From Croceicoccus ponticola (lineage in GTDB: Bacteria; Pseudomonadota; Alphaproteobacteria; Sphingomonadales; Sphingomonadaceae), in contig NZ_RXOL01000008.1 in NCBI RefSeq assembly GCF_004004515.1, positions 1 through 64,000 of the forward strand: a stretch of 64,000 nt of DNA. The letters are read 5' to 3'. A program made the translations under genes and the position numbers. The notes beneath the pieces are model-generated. The model worked only from the letters and a program-made list of their open reading frames with translations. It made no database searches and had not been told where the DNA came from. Below, piece after piece: positions 16,642 to 26,659 of the stretch. The first letter of the stretch is position 1. Each line of letters opens with the position of its first letter.

Positions 16642-17261
16642 GGCGTTGTCAGGTTAGCTTTGTCAGGTCGAGCCGAAGCGCTAAGCTGAAAACTTATGCG
16701 CTGTTGGTGGAAACGAAGCGTTGAGCTTGGCTTTGCGACTTGAACCGCTGTATCTTTCGTTCTCGTCGTCGAACAGGCAGTGAATTCTCAATCCAGTTGT
16801 CGCGTAATCGACCGGGCGCATGACGGTCGGCAGAGCGCGGGACCTTCATTGCTGCGCGCTACGAAGGCAGCCCGTGTTAACGATGGCTTCGAGCGCCGCA
16901 TACTGGTTATTAGAGGTTTTCCGAGCAATTTCAGTGCTGCATCTATGCTTCTGCGCTTCTATACGAAGACATCCGGAACATCCTCCTCCTTGTCGGGCGC
17001 GCGCGACGTCTACAATCTTTGGCCGTTGATGTGCCCGACCATCAAGTCACGGTGCCAGGGGCAGTCGGCGCGTCCGCGCTTGCGACGGATTTTGGCGGCG
17101 ATGGCGAGGCCGAATTTGTTCGCGCAGCAATGCACCGTCTCGTAACTTATCGCTTGCCCCTCGTTCGGCGAGCATGTCCTCGACATCTGCCAGGCTCCGC
17201 GTGAGGAGGTAGTAGAGCCAGACCGGTCCCGTTTGGACGAAATGGAACTTTTGTCGGTGCC
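16642..17261 (-). mobile_element. degenerate IS6-family insertion sequence
   Basis: On the minus strand, broken frames spell an IS6-type transposase in order. VWLYYLLTRSLADVEDMLAE is near 17225, ALEAIVNTG near 16890, then after a frameshift LPS-stop-RAAM, and RDNWIENSLPVRRRERKIQR near 16770-16720. Stops and frameshifts interrupt it, the catalytic middle is scrambled, and the last 40 or so residues are lost. The ends GGCACCGACAAAAGTT (17261) and GGCGTTGTCAGGTT (16642) look like worn terminal inverted repeats. No 8-base target duplication is seen. The element is about 620 bases against 780-880 in intact relatives, so it is inactive. Confidence 0.75.
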
Positions 17262-17314
17262 ACTAGACGGCGAAGCGCCGCAGGTGGAGACGCGTTACAC
17301 CGACAGCACCCCGG

Positions 17315-17944
17315 TTAAAGATCGGGCAATCCATATGCCACCAGCGAGTCTCCCGTTGGTGACTGGATCAATCCCTTGCCCCCTGCAGCGACGACTACCA
17401 ACTGACGCCCGCTCTTTGGCGAAAAGTAGGTCATCGGCACGGCTTGACCGCCCGCCGGCAATCGCGCGCTCCACAGTGTCTTCCAATCGGCAAGAGAAAT
17501 TGCGCGGAACGTGCGCCCTTGCGTCGCGGCGACGAAGACAAGCCCGCCCTCGGTAATCAGGGCACCGCCACTAGTGAGAACGCCCATGGCTATCGTTAAT
17601 CCAACCGGGATGCCGAATGGCCCGCTGTCGCGCATGGTGCCGAGCGGCCGTTCCCAGCGGATTTTGCCGGTCCGCAGATCGACCGCGTACAGAACGCCGA
17701 ACGGCGGCTTGGAACAGGGTACCTCCAACGGCGAGAGGAAACTGCCCGCTTCCATTGCAAAGGGTGTGCCCGCCTGCGACCAAAAGCCTCGCGCTGACTT
17801 GGCACCATGAACGCCTTTGGGTTTCAGGCCCATCTTGTCGGCGATCGCACGCGGAACCAGCAGTTGCCAGGTGGGCACCCAGTTCGTAACTGCCACGAGG
17901 AGCCCAAGATCCGACGGTTCAAAACCGGCCCAGTTCCTGTCGTT
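17315..17944 (-). pseudogene. gcd: PQQ-dependent glucose dehydrogenase, 3' remnant
   Basis: About 209 residues match the C-terminal end of membrane-bound quinoprotein glucose dehydrogenase: NWAGFEPSDLGLLVAVTNW, then SKPPFGVLYAVDLRTGKIRW, SGGALITEGGLVFVAATQG, RLPAGGQAVPMTYFSPKSG and AAGGKGL. These are the last propeller blades and the tryptophan-docking repeats. Intact enzymes have about 800 residues with five N-terminal membrane helices, all missing here; the frame closes with a stop at 17945. The remnant lies against the IS6-like element, which suggests that a deletion linked to the insertion removed the rest. Confidence 0.75.
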
Positions 17945-18154
17945 TCACATGATGGCAGATAGCCACCCTCTATAATTCATGTTCGAGACCTGGAAAAAAG
18001 GCGTCTAGCTTCCGTTGCTCAGCGGCGCAGGGGTTGAGGAACCCGCATTCCGGGTGTCGGACAAGTGACCACCAGCTTCGCGCTCAGGCACATCGTGTAC
18101 CGGACGGCCATCCCGGTGTGAGCGGGCATTCTGCGCCTAATGGATAAACGAACT

Positions 18155-18943
18155 CTAATTTTGACGAATGCCGTAGTCGATCCGGATCCTGACCCACTCA
18201 CCGATCATCGCTCGGCCGCCGATCTGGGGCGGCCGCACCTGGAATTGCCAAGCTGCCGCGAGCACGGAGCGCATGATGTTCGAATGTTCTGGATATTCGC
18301 CGACGCCCACGCAGTCCTCGACGCGGAATTCCGGGGCGGTTCGGCACGCGATCATGCCCCAACCCGGTCCGCTTGCCGTGGACAGATACCCACGCAACTC
18401 AATATCGAGTGGTTTGCGATACCAAGAGGCGGCGTAGAGTGGTTCGCCATTCGGACCCGACCCGTCGACAAGCTGGCTGTCCGAAGATGAGCGCGGCGCG
18501 ACCGGTCCGATCATCGCCCTGCCTTGGGTTGCAGGCGTCGCTGGCCGCGGACGGATCTTGGCGATATCGGCAGCGGCCATTTCCCGCGGCGTCAACAGCA
18601 GCGGAGGCGCATCGGATGGCGTGGCTTGTTCTTCGGGCGGGCGTGGCGGCTCCGGAATGGGTTGCGGCTGCGCATCGCGATTGGCCTGATCCACCGTCTT
18701 CTCGTTCGGCTCGCTGGTTTCCGGAGTTGTCTCGCTCTGATCCGGGTTCGCCCTGAAGTCGATGCTTGTCAGGGATACAGCAGGTTCCTTGTGGCCAGCG
18801 ATAGATGCGCCAAGCGTGGACAGCATGAGCAGCAAAGCTACTTCGAGCAACAGGGCTAGGGCAATGCTCGCTCCGCGCTGCCCGAATTGATCGCGGATTT
18901 GTTCGATCAAGGAGCCGGCACGGGATGGAACGCGAAAAAACAT
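18155..18943 (-). CDS. TonB-like single-pass envelope protein, function unknown
   Basis: The 262-residue protein has a cytoplasmic N-terminus, one hydrophobic segment (ALALLLEVALLLMLSTLGAS, about residues 25-45), a proline-rich periplasmic stretch (PIPEPPRPPEEQ) and a folded C-terminal domain of about 90 residues. This is the layout of TonB-type energy transducers, but no clear YP/TonB-box-binding motif is seen and no exbB/exbD lies nearby. ATG 18943 is chosen because the membrane helix then sits at a normal distance; in-frame TTG 19030 would overlap the glycosyltransferase remnant. It lies alone between two decayed regions. Confidence 0.7.
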   Translation of the reverse strand: MFFRVPSRAGSLIEQIRDQFGQRGASIALALLLEVALLLMLSTLGASIAGHKEPAVSLTSIDFRANPDQSETTPETSEPNEKTVDQANRDAQPQPIPEPPRPPEEQATPSDAPPLLLTPREMAAADIAKIRPRPATPATQGRAMIGPVAPRSSSDSQLVDGSGPNGEPLYAASWYRKPLDIELRGYLSTASGPGWGMIACRTAPEFRVEDCVGVGEYPEHSNIMRSVLAAAWQFQVRPPQIGGRAMIGEWVRIRIDYGIRQN

Positions 18944-19017
18944 AAGGCTCGATTTCGGTCGTACGGGCTTGGCGGCGATTCCCGATCTGCTGTCCGTTCC
19001 GCCGATACGCTCGTGAT

Positions 19018-19391
19018 GTGCGAGGAACAAGGCTTATACTCGCGGGCGTCGCGGCTATCGGTATTACAGAGGCGCTACGTAATATTGCGTTCACTGCCTT
19101 TCTGCCGGACCCTGCGGTTTTCCGTCAGATGTCGTGGCATCTTTACGTACAGCCGTTGCGGCGCGAAGGATTCTGCATCGCCGCGCACGTGGCCATGTCG
19201 GCCAGCCTTCCCATGATTGAGTCCGGAGTCGGAGAATTGCAAAATTCGATCGAAACGGGAAGATCGAGTGGCTTGTCCCGCCGGGCGAAGCCGACGCGCT
19301 GGCCGAAGCACTAGGGCAAGCGATTGCCGCCCCCGGACTGTTTGCACAAAAGGGTATTGAGGCCAGTGTGCATATCGGCGAAAAGTTCTAG
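19018..19391 (+). pseudogene. glycosyltransferase family 4, frameshifted 3' remnant
   Basis: The frame from 19018 encodes LILAGV, then ITEALRNIAFTAFLPDPAVF and REGFCIAAHVAMSASLPMIE, the C-terminal UDP-sugar-binding half of a family 4 glycosyltransferase. At about 19272 one base is missing and the sequence continues in another frame as LVPPGEADALAEALGQAI, ending at a stop at 19391. The N-terminal half (about 200 residues) is absent. Only the E-x7-E region remains, so the gene is dead. From 19392 to 19650 I see no convincing gene. Confidence 0.7.
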
Positions 19392-19650
19392 CGCGATCGG
19401 TTCTGGGCCGATGGGGAGTCAATTCTGACGAAGATAAATGCGCGGAGCGACGCGCCAGGCCAGCATTGATCGAGACGGGAGGCTCTTTCGAGCGGATGGC
19501 TGTGAAAGTGCGGCCTTACGGCGATGGCAATCGGCGCGACTGCGATGCCTTGGACAGATGGTTACACCCGTTAGGATGAAGCTCAGGCTCGCGATCGTGA
19601 CCGGTCAGGCCGGGACCGGGCCATTCGCTACCACTCTCATTACCGGTGCA

Positions 19651-21054
19651 TCACGCGATGCGATAGGGCACGACGCCGCGGCGGTCCCTGTCGACGACGA
19701 TGGCGCGGTCGCCCGGCGGAAAGGCGCGCTGGTCGCAGGATTCGCGGGGGCAGATGCGGCAGCTTGTCCCGATCGGGGTTGCCGAAGATCGCGCCGACAA
19801 GTCCATCCCGTCGGCATAGATGAAGCTGCCGGCATGTTCCGCCTCGCACCCCAGCGCCACGGCATAGCGTCGCGGCGGGCGGGTGAAGCTGCCCGAAGGC
19901 TTGACCAGCCCCTTGGCCATGGAAACATAGCGCACGCCATCGGGCATTTCGGCCAGCTGCGTGAGAATCCGGTCCGGAATGGCGACCGCTTCGTGCACGA
20001 TCCATAGCGGGCAGGCCCCGCCAAACCGTGCGAATTGCAGGCGGGTGGCCGAATGGCGTTTCGTAATGTTGCCCGCCATGTCGACCCGGCAGAAAAAGAA
20101 CGGAACCCCGCGCGCATCGGGCCTTTGCAGGGTCGAAAGACGATGGCACGCCTGTTCGAAGCTGACCGAAAAGCGACGTGTCAGCCGGTCGATGTCGTGC
20201 CGTTCGCCAAGAGCGGCATCGCGAAAAGTGGCATAGGGCATGAGCAGCGCGCCCGCCGTATAATTCGCCAGACCCACGGCCAGAAGGTCGCGTGCAGCTT
20301 GTGTCGTCAGGCCAGATACCGCGATGACGGCTTCGACATCCTGTTTCAGCGCCAGCGCGACGATCTGATGCGCAAGCTGGAAACGCCGGGTTTCGGGCGG
20401 CTGCGCGGAATCGAGCGTCAACCTGCCAGCTTCCATCCGGCGAAGCGCCGCACCGTCTCCATCCACGACGGTTAGTCCGAGCGCATTGCCGGCGAAGCGC
20501 TCCAGCGCGATCGTTCCGGGCGACGCGCCGTCGGCGGCCAGGCGGGTGGCCAGATCCTCCGCCGCGCGGTCCAGCGCATCGACATAGTTGCCCGCATCGT
20601 GGAACCAGTCGCGCACTTCTTCCCATGGAAGGCGCGCGGTGCGGTCGGTTCCCGCGCCCATCGCCTCGTCCAGCATCTGCAGCCGTTCGCCCGCGTCACG
20701 ATAGGCGCGGTGCAGGGCGACGAACCTTTCGGCGAGATGCGGCAATTGTCGCACGGCGCGGCTGGCCAGCGCTTCGTCCAGCGGTTCGGCGAAGATCGGG
20801 TCCGATGCTGCCTGCAACAATGCCTCTGCCCGCGCGTCCGAACTTTCGCCGCGGATTTCGTCGCGGGCCATGCCGAAACGGCGGGTAAGGGTCGCAAGGA
20901 TCGGTGCGGTCAGCGGCCGGTCGTCGCTTTCGATCTGTGAAAGATAAGACACGGAAATGGCGAGAGCGGCGGCCAGTTCGGCCTGTTTCATGCCGTGCCG
21001 TTCGCGTAAGGCGCGGACCGACTGCCCGGCGAAGATGCGTTGCGGCTTGCTCAT
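19651..21054 (-). CDS. pccR: short-chain fatty acyl-CoA regulator PccR (XRE/DUF2083)
   Basis: A 467-residue regulator of the ScfR family. It has an N-terminal helix-turn-helix (MKQAELAAALAISVSYLSQI, residues 22-41), a middle IrrE-like domain, and a C-terminal DUF2083 domain with the conserved cysteines in CRICPRESCDQRAFPPG. In Rhodobacter the family member PccR controls propionyl-CoA carboxylase genes in response to the acyl-CoA. Here it is divergent from pccB, with TTTGCAAA repeats between them, which fits the same role. The ATG at 21054 overlaps no other gene. Confidence 0.9.
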   Translation of the reverse strand: MSKPQRIFAGQSVRALRERHGMKQAELAAALAISVSYLSQIESDDRPLTAPILATLTRRFGMARDEIRGESSDARAEALLQAASDPIFAEPLDEALASRAVRQLPHLAERFVALHRAYRDAGERLQMLDEAMGAGTDRTARLPWEEVRDWFHDAGNYVDALDRAAEDLATRLAADGASPGTIALERFAGNALGLTVVDGDGAALRRMEAGRLTLDSAQPPETRRFQLAHQIVALALKQDVEAVIAVSGLTTQAARDLLAVGLANYTAGALLMPYATFRDAALGERHDIDRLTRRFSVSFEQACHRLSTLQRPDARGVPFFFCRVDMAGNITKRHSATRLQFARFGGACPLWIVHEAVAIPDRILTQLAEMPDGVRYVSMAKGLVKPSGSFTRPPRRYAVALGCEAEHAGSFIYADGMDLSARSSATPIGTSCRICPRESCDQRAFPPGDRAIVVDRDRRGVVPYRIA

Positions 21055-21079
21055 CGACCAATTGCTTTAATCGCTGCAC

Positions 21080-21123
21080 AAGGTTTTGCAAAACCTTTGC
21101 CCGCTATTTTGCAAATTTGCATT
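21080..21123. promoter_or_regulatory. PccR-type operator array (TTTGCAAA repeats)
   Basis: The pccR-pccB gap holds a perfect 18-base palindrome AAGGTTTTGCAAAACCTT (21080-21097). It is followed by TTTGC at 21096, TTTGCAAA at 21108-21115 and TTTGCA at 21116. The known PccR site in Rhodobacter sphaeroides is a pair of TTTGCAAA words a few bases apart. The array lies 25 bases before pccR and about 80-125 bases before pccB, so it could autoregulate and control both directions. Confidence 0.75.
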
Positions 21124-21204
21124 GGACTTGGGCGGCCGACGGTTCGATAGGGCGCGGTTCTTGTCTTGGCCGCCATCGTTGCGCGGCCCGAATGGAGTTG
21201 CCGG

Positions 21205-22737
21205 ATGTCCGCGAATATCGCCGAAGTCGAACGCCGCCGCGCCGCCGCCAAGATAGGTGGCGGGCAGAAGCGGATCGACGCGCAACATGCCAAGGGGCGG
21301 CTGAGCGCTCGCGAACGGCTGGAAGTCCTGCTCGACGAAGACAGCTTCGAAGAGCTTGACATGTATGTCGAACACAACTGCGTCGAATTCGGCATGGACG
21401 ACATCCACATTCCCGGCGACGGTGTCGTCACCGGCAGCGGCACTATCAACGGCCGGCTGGTCTATGTCTTCAGCCAGGATTTCACCGTGTTCGGCGGATC
21501 GCTTTCCGAACGGCACGCGCAGAAGATCTGCAAGGTGATGGATGCCGCGATGAAAGTCGGCGCACCCGTGATAGGCCTGAACGACAGCGGTGGCGCTCGT
21601 ATTCAGGAAGGCGTCGCGTCGCTCGGCGGTTATGCCGAAGTGTTCCAGCGCAACGTGCTGGCATCGGGCGTGGTGCCGCAGCTTTCGCTCATCATGGGGC
21701 CGTGTGCTGGCGGCGCGGTCTATTCCCCGTCGATGACCGACTTCATCTTCATGGTCGAAGATTCCAGCTACATGTTCGTCACCGGCCCCGAAGTGGTGAA
21801 GACGGTCACCAACGAAGTCGTGACGCAGGAAGAACTGGGTGGGGCGAGCACGCATACTGTCAAATCGGGCGTCGCCGATCTCGCTTGCGAAAACGACATC
21901 GTCGCATTGCAACGCGCGCGCGATTTCATGGATTTCCTGCCGTCGTCCAACCGCGAGGATGTGCCCGAACGGCCGTCGAGCGACCCGTGGGACCGGCAGG
22001 AGGACAGCCTCGACACGATCATCCCGGCGTCGGCCAACCAGCCCTATGACATGCACGAAGTCATCCGCAAGACGATGGACGAAGGCGACTTTTTCGAAGT
22101 CCAGCCCAGACATGCCGCCAACATCATCATCGGTTTTGGCCGGGTCGAGGGGCGGACCGTCGGTGTCGTCGCCAATCAGCCTATGGTTCTGGCAGGCGTG
22201 CTCGACATCAATTCGTCTAAAAAGGCCGCGCGTTTCGTACGGTTCTGCGACGCATTCAACATTCCGATCCTGACGCTTGTCGACGTGCCCGGCTTCCTGC
22301 CCGGTACGGATCAGGAGCATAACGGCATCATCAAGCATGGCGCGAAGCTGCTGTTCGCCTATGCCGAAGCGACCGTGCCCAAGATTACCGTCATCACGCG
22401 AAAGGCTTATGGCGGCGCATACGACGTCATGTCGTCGAAGCATTTGCGCGGCGATCTCAACTATGCGTGGCCGACCGCTGAAATCGCGGTGATGGGGGCA
22501 AAGGGCGCGGTGGAGATCATTTTCCGGCAGGATCGCGACGATCCGGACAAAATCGCCGAGAAGACCCGCGAATACGAAGAGCGCTTCGCGAATCCCTTCG
22601 TCGCGGCGAGCATGGGCTTCATCGACGAAGTCATCATGCCGCATTCGACCCGTCGCCGGGTAGCGCTCGGCCTGCGCAAGCTGCGCAACAAGACGCTCGA
22701 AAATCCGTGGAAGAAGCACGACAACATTCCGTTGTAA
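21205..22737 (+). CDS. pccB: propionyl-CoA carboxylase, carboxyltransferase (beta) subunit
   Basis: The 510-residue protein is a full acyl-CoA carboxylase beta subunit with two crotonase-like halves: [14 protein letters not shown] with the acyl-CoA oxyanion hole, [31 protein letters not shown] and [19 protein letters not shown]. The aspartate in the second half near [10 protein letters not shown] is typical of propionyl-CoA preference. It transfers carboxyl from biotin on PccA to propionyl-CoA, giving methylmalonyl-CoA. ATG 21205 is supported by GGAG 7 bases upstream. First gene of the operon. Confidence 0.93.
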   Translation: MSANIAEVERRRAAAKIGGGQKRIDAQHAKGRLSARERLEVLLDEDSFEELDMYVEHNCVEFGMDDIHIPGDGVVTGSGTINGRLVYVFSQDFTVFGGSLSERHAQKICKVMDAAMKVGAPVIGLNDSGGARIQEGVASLGGYAEVFQRNVLASGVVPQLSLIMGPCAGGAVYSPSMTDFIFMVEDSSYMFVTGPEVVKTVTNEVVTQEELGGASTHTVKSGVADLACENDIVALQRARDFMDFLPSSNREDVPERPSSDPWDRQEDSLDTIIPASANQPYDMHEVIRKTMDEGDFFEVQPRHAANIIIGFGRVEGRTVGVVANQPMVLAGVLDINSSKKAARFVRFCDAFNIPILTLVDVPGFLPGTDQEHNGIIKHGAKLLFAYAEATVPKITVITRKAYGGAYDVMSSKHLRGDLNYAWPTAEIAVMGAKGAVEIIFRQDRDDPDKIAEKTREYEERFANPFVAASMGFIDEVIMPHSTRRRVALGLRKLRNKTLENPWKKHDNIPL

Positions 22738-22747
22738 GGACAGCTTC

Positions 22748-23227
22748 ATGGGTGATTATACGGCAACCGTCCGCTGGCAGCTGCGCGAGGGCGAGGTGTT
22801 CACCTCGAACCGATACAGCCGCGCGCACGAATGGTGTTTCGATGGCGGGGCGGTCGTGTCCGGTTCGGCCGCACCCGGTTACCTGCCTGCCGCACTGATC
22901 GACGAAAGCGCGGTCGACCCTGAAGAGGCGTTGCTCGCCTCGGCAGCCAGTTGCCACATGCTTTACTTCCTCGCCTATGCCGCAAAGGACGGTTTCTCGA
23001 TTGGCAGTTATGCGGACAACCCGGTCGGCCATGTCGAAAAAAACGAGGAAGGCGATCCGTGGATTTCGCGCATAACGATGCGGCCCGACGCGCGCTTTGC
23101 CGGCGACAGGCTGCCGACCCGCGCCGACATCGACGCGCTGCACCATCGCGCGCACAAATCCTGTATCATCGCTAATTCGTTGAAGAGCGAAATGACGATT
23201 GAGCCAGAATACGGAGAGGCTGCATGA
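22748..23227 (+). CDS. OsmC-family protein
   Basis: The 159-residue protein has the OsmC/Ohr fold with two redox cysteines, in LLASAASCHMLYFL near residue 69 and HKSCIIANS near 138. Family members reduce organic hydroperoxides or related thiol adducts with dithiol reductants. Its place between pccB and the epimerase gene (stop overlapping the next start as ATGA) is unusual, and may reflect protection of the pathway or an uncharacterised role in acyl-CoA metabolism. Whether it is a true peroxidase cannot be told. Confidence 0.85.
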   Translation: MGDYTATVRWQLREGEVFTSNRYSRAHEWCFDGGAVVSGSAAPGYLPAALIDESAVDPEEALLASAASCHMLYFLAYAAKDGFSIGSYADNPVGHVEKNEEGDPWISRITMRPDARFAGDRLPTRADIDALHHRAHKSCIIANSLKSEMTIEPEYGEAA

Positions 23228-23679
23228 CGACTGGCATGAAATTGGGGCGCATGAACCACCTGGGCTATGCCGTACCCGACATGGACGCCGCCATCACGCA
23301 TTACCGCGACGTCATGGGCGCTGTCGTCATTACTGAACCTTTCGACCTGCCCGAACAGGGCGTGAAAGTCTGTTTCGTCAACACGCCCGGCCATGACGGG
23401 ACCGAAGGCACGCAGGTCGAACTGCTCAGTCCGCTGAACGACGAAAGCCCCGTCGCAGGCTTCATCGCCAAGAACCCGCTGGGCGGCCAGCATCATGTCT
23501 GTTTCGAAGTGCCGGACATCGCGGCGGCGCGCGAATATTTCGAAGGGATCGGCAAGCGCATTCTTGGCCCCACGCGGATCGGGGCGCATGGCACGCCGAT
23601 CTTTTTCGTGCACCCCAAGGACATGATGGGCATGCTGACCGAAATCATGGAAACGCCCGGCGAAGGAGCGGCGCACTGA
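23224..23679 (+). CDS. mce: methylmalonyl-CoA epimerase
   Basis: A 151-residue VOC-fold enzyme. GRMNHLGYAVPDMDAAITHY at the N-terminus carries the first metal-binding His, GGQHHVCFEVPDI the second, and MGMLTEIMETPG the Glu. It converts (S)- to (R)-methylmalonyl-CoA, linking the carboxylase to the mutase encoded in the same operon. Its stop overlaps the next gene as TGATG. Confidence 0.93.
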   Translation: MTTGMKLGRMNHLGYAVPDMDAAITHYRDVMGAVVITEPFDLPEQGVKVCFVNTPGHDGTEGTQVELLSPLNDESPVAGFIAKNPLGGQHHVCFEVPDIAAAREYFEGIGKRILGPTRIGAHGTPIFFVHPKDMMGMLTEIMETPGEGAAH

Positions 23680-24467
23680 TGGCTTATCGATTCATCTCGG
23701 CCGAAAAGGCTGGCGACGTGACCACGCTTTCCATCGCCCGTCCCGAAAAGCTGAATGCGATCACGCCCAACGTCTTTGCCGAACTGACCGACGCGTTCGA
23801 CGCCGGTTTGGCCGACGGCACCCGCGCCTTCGTTTTGACGGGCGAGGGGCGGGCCTTCTCTTCGGGCGCGGACCTGATGCCGGACGGTGCCGGTTATCTG
23901 GGCCTGCCAGAGGATCTGGGCGCGATCATTGATGCGCACTACAACCCCTTTACGCTGAAACTTATGTCCCTGCCGGTCCCGCTTGTGACCGCGATAAACG
24001 GCCCGGCGGTCGGTGCGGGGCTCAGCCTTGCGCTGGCCGGCGACATCGCGGTGATGGGCCGGGGCGGGTACTTGCTGCTGGCGTTCGTCAACATCGGCCT
24101 TGTCCCAGATGCCGGATCGACATGGCTGGTGGCATCGAGCGTGGGGCGTCAGCGGGCGATGAAGATGGCGCTAATGGGCGAAAAGGTTTCCGCCGACGAT
24201 GCGCTGGCCATGGGTCTTATCGCCGAAGTGGCCGACGATGACGCCGTACTGACCCGCGCACAGGAAATCGCCGCGCGGCTGGCCGCCGGTCCGTCGAAGG
24301 CGATCGGGCTGATCCGCAGGCAGATCAACGCGGCGGTGGACGAAACACTGGCCCAAAGCTTGATGACCGAACGCGACAACCAGCGCGCATGTGGCCACAG
24401 CGAAGATTTCAAAGAAGCGATCGCTGCATTCGGCGAAAAGCGCAAACCCGTATTCAAGGGCCGATAA
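23679..24467 (+). CDS. enoyl-CoA hydratase/isomerase family protein
   Basis: A 262-residue crotonase-fold protein. GRAFSSGADLMPDGAGYLG forms the first half of the oxyanion hole, and NGPAVGAGLSLALAGDIAVM the second. The usual hydratase glutamate pair is not obvious: PDAGSTWLVASSVG has aspartate where the second Glu lies, as in 2-(1,2-epoxy)phenylacetyl-CoA isomerase or delta-isomerase types. In this operon it may hydrate an acrylyl- or methacrylyl-like CoA or clear a side product. It is coupled to mce by a one-base overlap. Confidence 0.87.
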   Translation: MAYRFISAEKAGDVTTLSIARPEKLNAITPNVFAELTDAFDAGLADGTRAFVLTGEGRAFSSGADLMPDGAGYLGLPEDLGAIIDAHYNPFTLKLMSLPVPLVTAINGPAVGAGLSLALAGDIAVMGRGGYLLLAFVNIGLVPDAGSTWLVASSVGRQRAMKMALMGEKVSADDALAMGLIAEVADDDAVLTRAQEIAARLAAGPSKAIGLIRRQINAAVDETLAQSLMTERDNQRACGHSEDFKEAIAAFGEKRKPVFKGR

Positions 24468-24485
24468 GGACCTTCAGGAGCCGAC

Positions 24486-26657
24486 ATGACCGACAACACC
24501 CCTAACCCGAACCACGCCGATTGGGAAGCCCTTGCCGCCAAGGAAGTGAAGGGCAAGGACCTCACCTGGCACACCCCCGAAGGCATCGACGTAAAGCCGC
24601 TCTATACCGAAGCGGACGTCGAAGGCTGGGACCCCGGCCTGCCGGGCTTCGCCCCGTTCACGCGCGGGGTAAAGGCTTCGATGTACGCGGGCCGTCCGTG
24701 GACGATCCGCCAGTACGCGGGCTTTTCGACCGCAGAGGAATCCAACGCGTTCTATCGCCGCAACCTCGCCGCCGGGCAAAAAGGCCTGTCGGTGGCCTTC
24801 GACCTTGCGACGCACCGCGGTTATGACAGCGATCATCCGCGCGTTGTCGGCGATGTCGGCAAGGCGGGCGTGGCGATCGACAGCGTTGAGGACATGAAGA
24901 TCCTGTTCGACCAGATCCCGCTCGACCAGATGAGCGTGTCGATGACGATGAACGGCGCGGTGATCCCGTGTCTTGCGTTCTATATCATCGCGGCAGAGGA
25001 ACAGGGCGTGTCGCCCGACCAGCTGACCGGGACCATCCAGAACGACATCCTGAAGGAGTTCATGGTCCGCAACACCTACATCTATCCGCCCGAACCCAGC
25101 ATGCGGATCATTTCGGACATCTTCGGCTATACCGCCGACCACATGCCGAAGTTCAATTCGATCTCGATCTCGGGCTACCACATGCAGGAAGCCGGCGCGA
25201 CGCAAGTGCAGGAACTTGCCTTCACCATCGCCGACGGCATGGAATACGTGAAGTACGGCGTGGCCAGCGGGCTCGACATCGACAAGTTCGCGGGGCGCCT
25301 GTCCTTCTTCTTTGCCATCGGCATGAACTTCTTCATGGAAATCGCCAAGCTGCGCGCAGCGCGCACGCTATGGTATCGCGCGATGACCGAGCTGGGCGCA
25401 AAGTCCGAACGGTCCAAGATGCTGCGCACCCATTGCCAGACCAGTGGCGTTTCGCTGACCGAGCAGGACCCCTACAACAACGTCATCCGCACCACGGTCG
25501 AGGCGATGGCCGCGATGCTGGGCGGCACCCAGTCGTTGCACACCAACGCGCTGGACGAAGCGATCGCGCTGCCCACCGATTTTTCGGCCCGCATCGCGCG
25601 CAACACGCAGATCGTGATTCAGGAAGAAACCGGCATGACCAACGTGGTCGATCCGTTGGGCGGGTCGTACTACGTGGAGGCGCTCACCAAGAGCCTTGTC
25701 GACGAGGCTTGGGCGATCATCGAGCGGGTCGAAAGCGAAGGCGGCATGGCGAAGGCGGTCGCTGCCGGTTGGCCCAAGGGCATGATCGAGGAAGCCGCCG
25801 CCGGACGGCAGGCCCGCGTCGACAAGGGCGATGACGTCATCGTCGGCGTCAACAAGTTCCGTCTGAAGAACGAAGACGCGATCGAGACGCTGGACATCGA
25901 CAACAGCGCGGTGCGCGAAGGGCAGATCAGGCGGCTCGAAAAGATGCGCGCCACTCGTAACGAGGCGAAGTGCCAGGCTGCGCTCGCTGCCTTGCGCGAA
26001 GGGGCTGCGAAGTCTCCGGCAGAAGGTGGCGGCAACCTGTTGGCGCTGGCGGTCGATGCCGCGCGCGAACGGGCCAGCCTTGGCGAGATTTCGGATGCGA
26101 TGGAAACCGCGTTCGGTCGTTACGACACGATCCCCCGTCCGGTTTCGGGCATCTATGGCGCCGCCTATGCCGGGGACAGCCGCTATCAGGCCGTGGTAGA
26201 CGGCGTGAACGCGGTGGCCCGCCGGCTGGGCCGCAAGCCCAAGGTGATGATCGCCAAGATGGGTCAGGACGGCCATGATCGCGGTGCGAACGTCATCGCC
26301 TCGGCCTTTGCCGACATGGGCTTCGATATCGTGTCCGGCCCGCTGTTCCAGACCCCTGCCGAAACGCGCGACATGGCCTTGGCCAACGACGTCGACCTGA
26401 TCGGTGCATCGTCGCTGGCCGCCGGGCACAAGACGCTGATCCCCGAACTGATCAGCCTGTTGAAGCAGGCTGGGCGCAGCGACATCAAGGTGACCGCCGG
26501 CGGGGTCATCCCGTCCAGCGATTACCAGTTCCTGCGCGATGCTGGCGTGCAGGGCATTTACGGCCCCGGGTCGAACGTGGTCGAAGCAGCCGCGGACGTG
26601 CTGCGCCTGCTGGGCCACAACATGCCGCCCGAAAGCATCGACGAGGCTGCGGAATAA
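24486..26657 (+). CDS. scpA: methylmalonyl-CoA mutase (large single-chain)
   Basis: The 723-residue protein holds both the substrate-binding TIM barrel ([29 protein letters not shown]) and the C-terminal adenosylcobalamin domain with the base-off histidine motif [11 protein letters not shown] and a later GGVIP. It rearranges (R)-methylmalonyl-CoA to succinyl-CoA. A clear CAGGAG ribosome binding site precedes ATG 24486. No small mutase subunit is seen, so it should be a homodimer. No MeaB/ArgK chaperone gene lies in the window. Confidence 0.94.
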   Translation: MTDNTPNPNHADWEALAAKEVKGKDLTWHTPEGIDVKPLYTEADVEGWDPGLPGFAPFTRGVKASMYAGRPWTIRQYAGFSTAEESNAFYRRNLAAGQKGLSVAFDLATHRGYDSDHPRVVGDVGKAGVAIDSVEDMKILFDQIPLDQMSVSMTMNGAVIPCLAFYIIAAEEQGVSPDQLTGTIQNDILKEFMVRNTYIYPPEPSMRIISDIFGYTADHMPKFNSISISGYHMQEAGATQVQELAFTIADGMEYVKYGVASGLDIDKFAGRLSFFFAIGMNFFMEIAKLRAARTLWYRAMTELGAKSERSKMLRTHCQTSGVSLTEQDPYNNVIRTTVEAMAAMLGGTQSLHTNALDEAIALPTDFSARIARNTQIVIQEETGMTNVVDPLGGSYYVEALTKSLVDEAWAIIERVESEGGMAKAVAAGWPKGMIEEAAAGRQARVDKGDDVIVGVNKFRLKNEDAIETLDIDNSAVREGQIRRLEKMRATRNEAKCQAALAALREGAAKSPAEGGGNLLALAVDAARERASLGEISDAMETAFGRYDTIPRPVSGIYGAAYAGDSRYQAVVDGVNAVARRLGRKPKVMIAKMGQDGHDRGANVIASAFADMGFDIVSGPLFQTPAETRDMALANDVDLIGASSLAAGHKTLIPELISLLKQAGRSDIKVTAGGVIPSSDYQFLRDAGVQGIYGPGSNVVEAAADVLRLLGHNMPPESIDEAAE

Positions 26658-26659
26658 GG

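Noticed and set aside
18019-18201. Minus-strand frame overlapping the 3' end of the TonB-like gene
   Set aside because: No motif, Arg-rich, and most of its length overlaps a better supported gene or featureless DNA.
19497-19577. Short frame starting MAVKVRPYGDG that resembles the first strand of GNAT acetyltransferases
   Set aside because: Only 26 codons and no acetyl-CoA motif; chance similarity cannot be excluded.
21067-22749. Minus-strand 560-codon frame opposite pccB
   Set aside because: The translation is His/Arg-rich without motifs, while pccB on the other strand has all family motifs.
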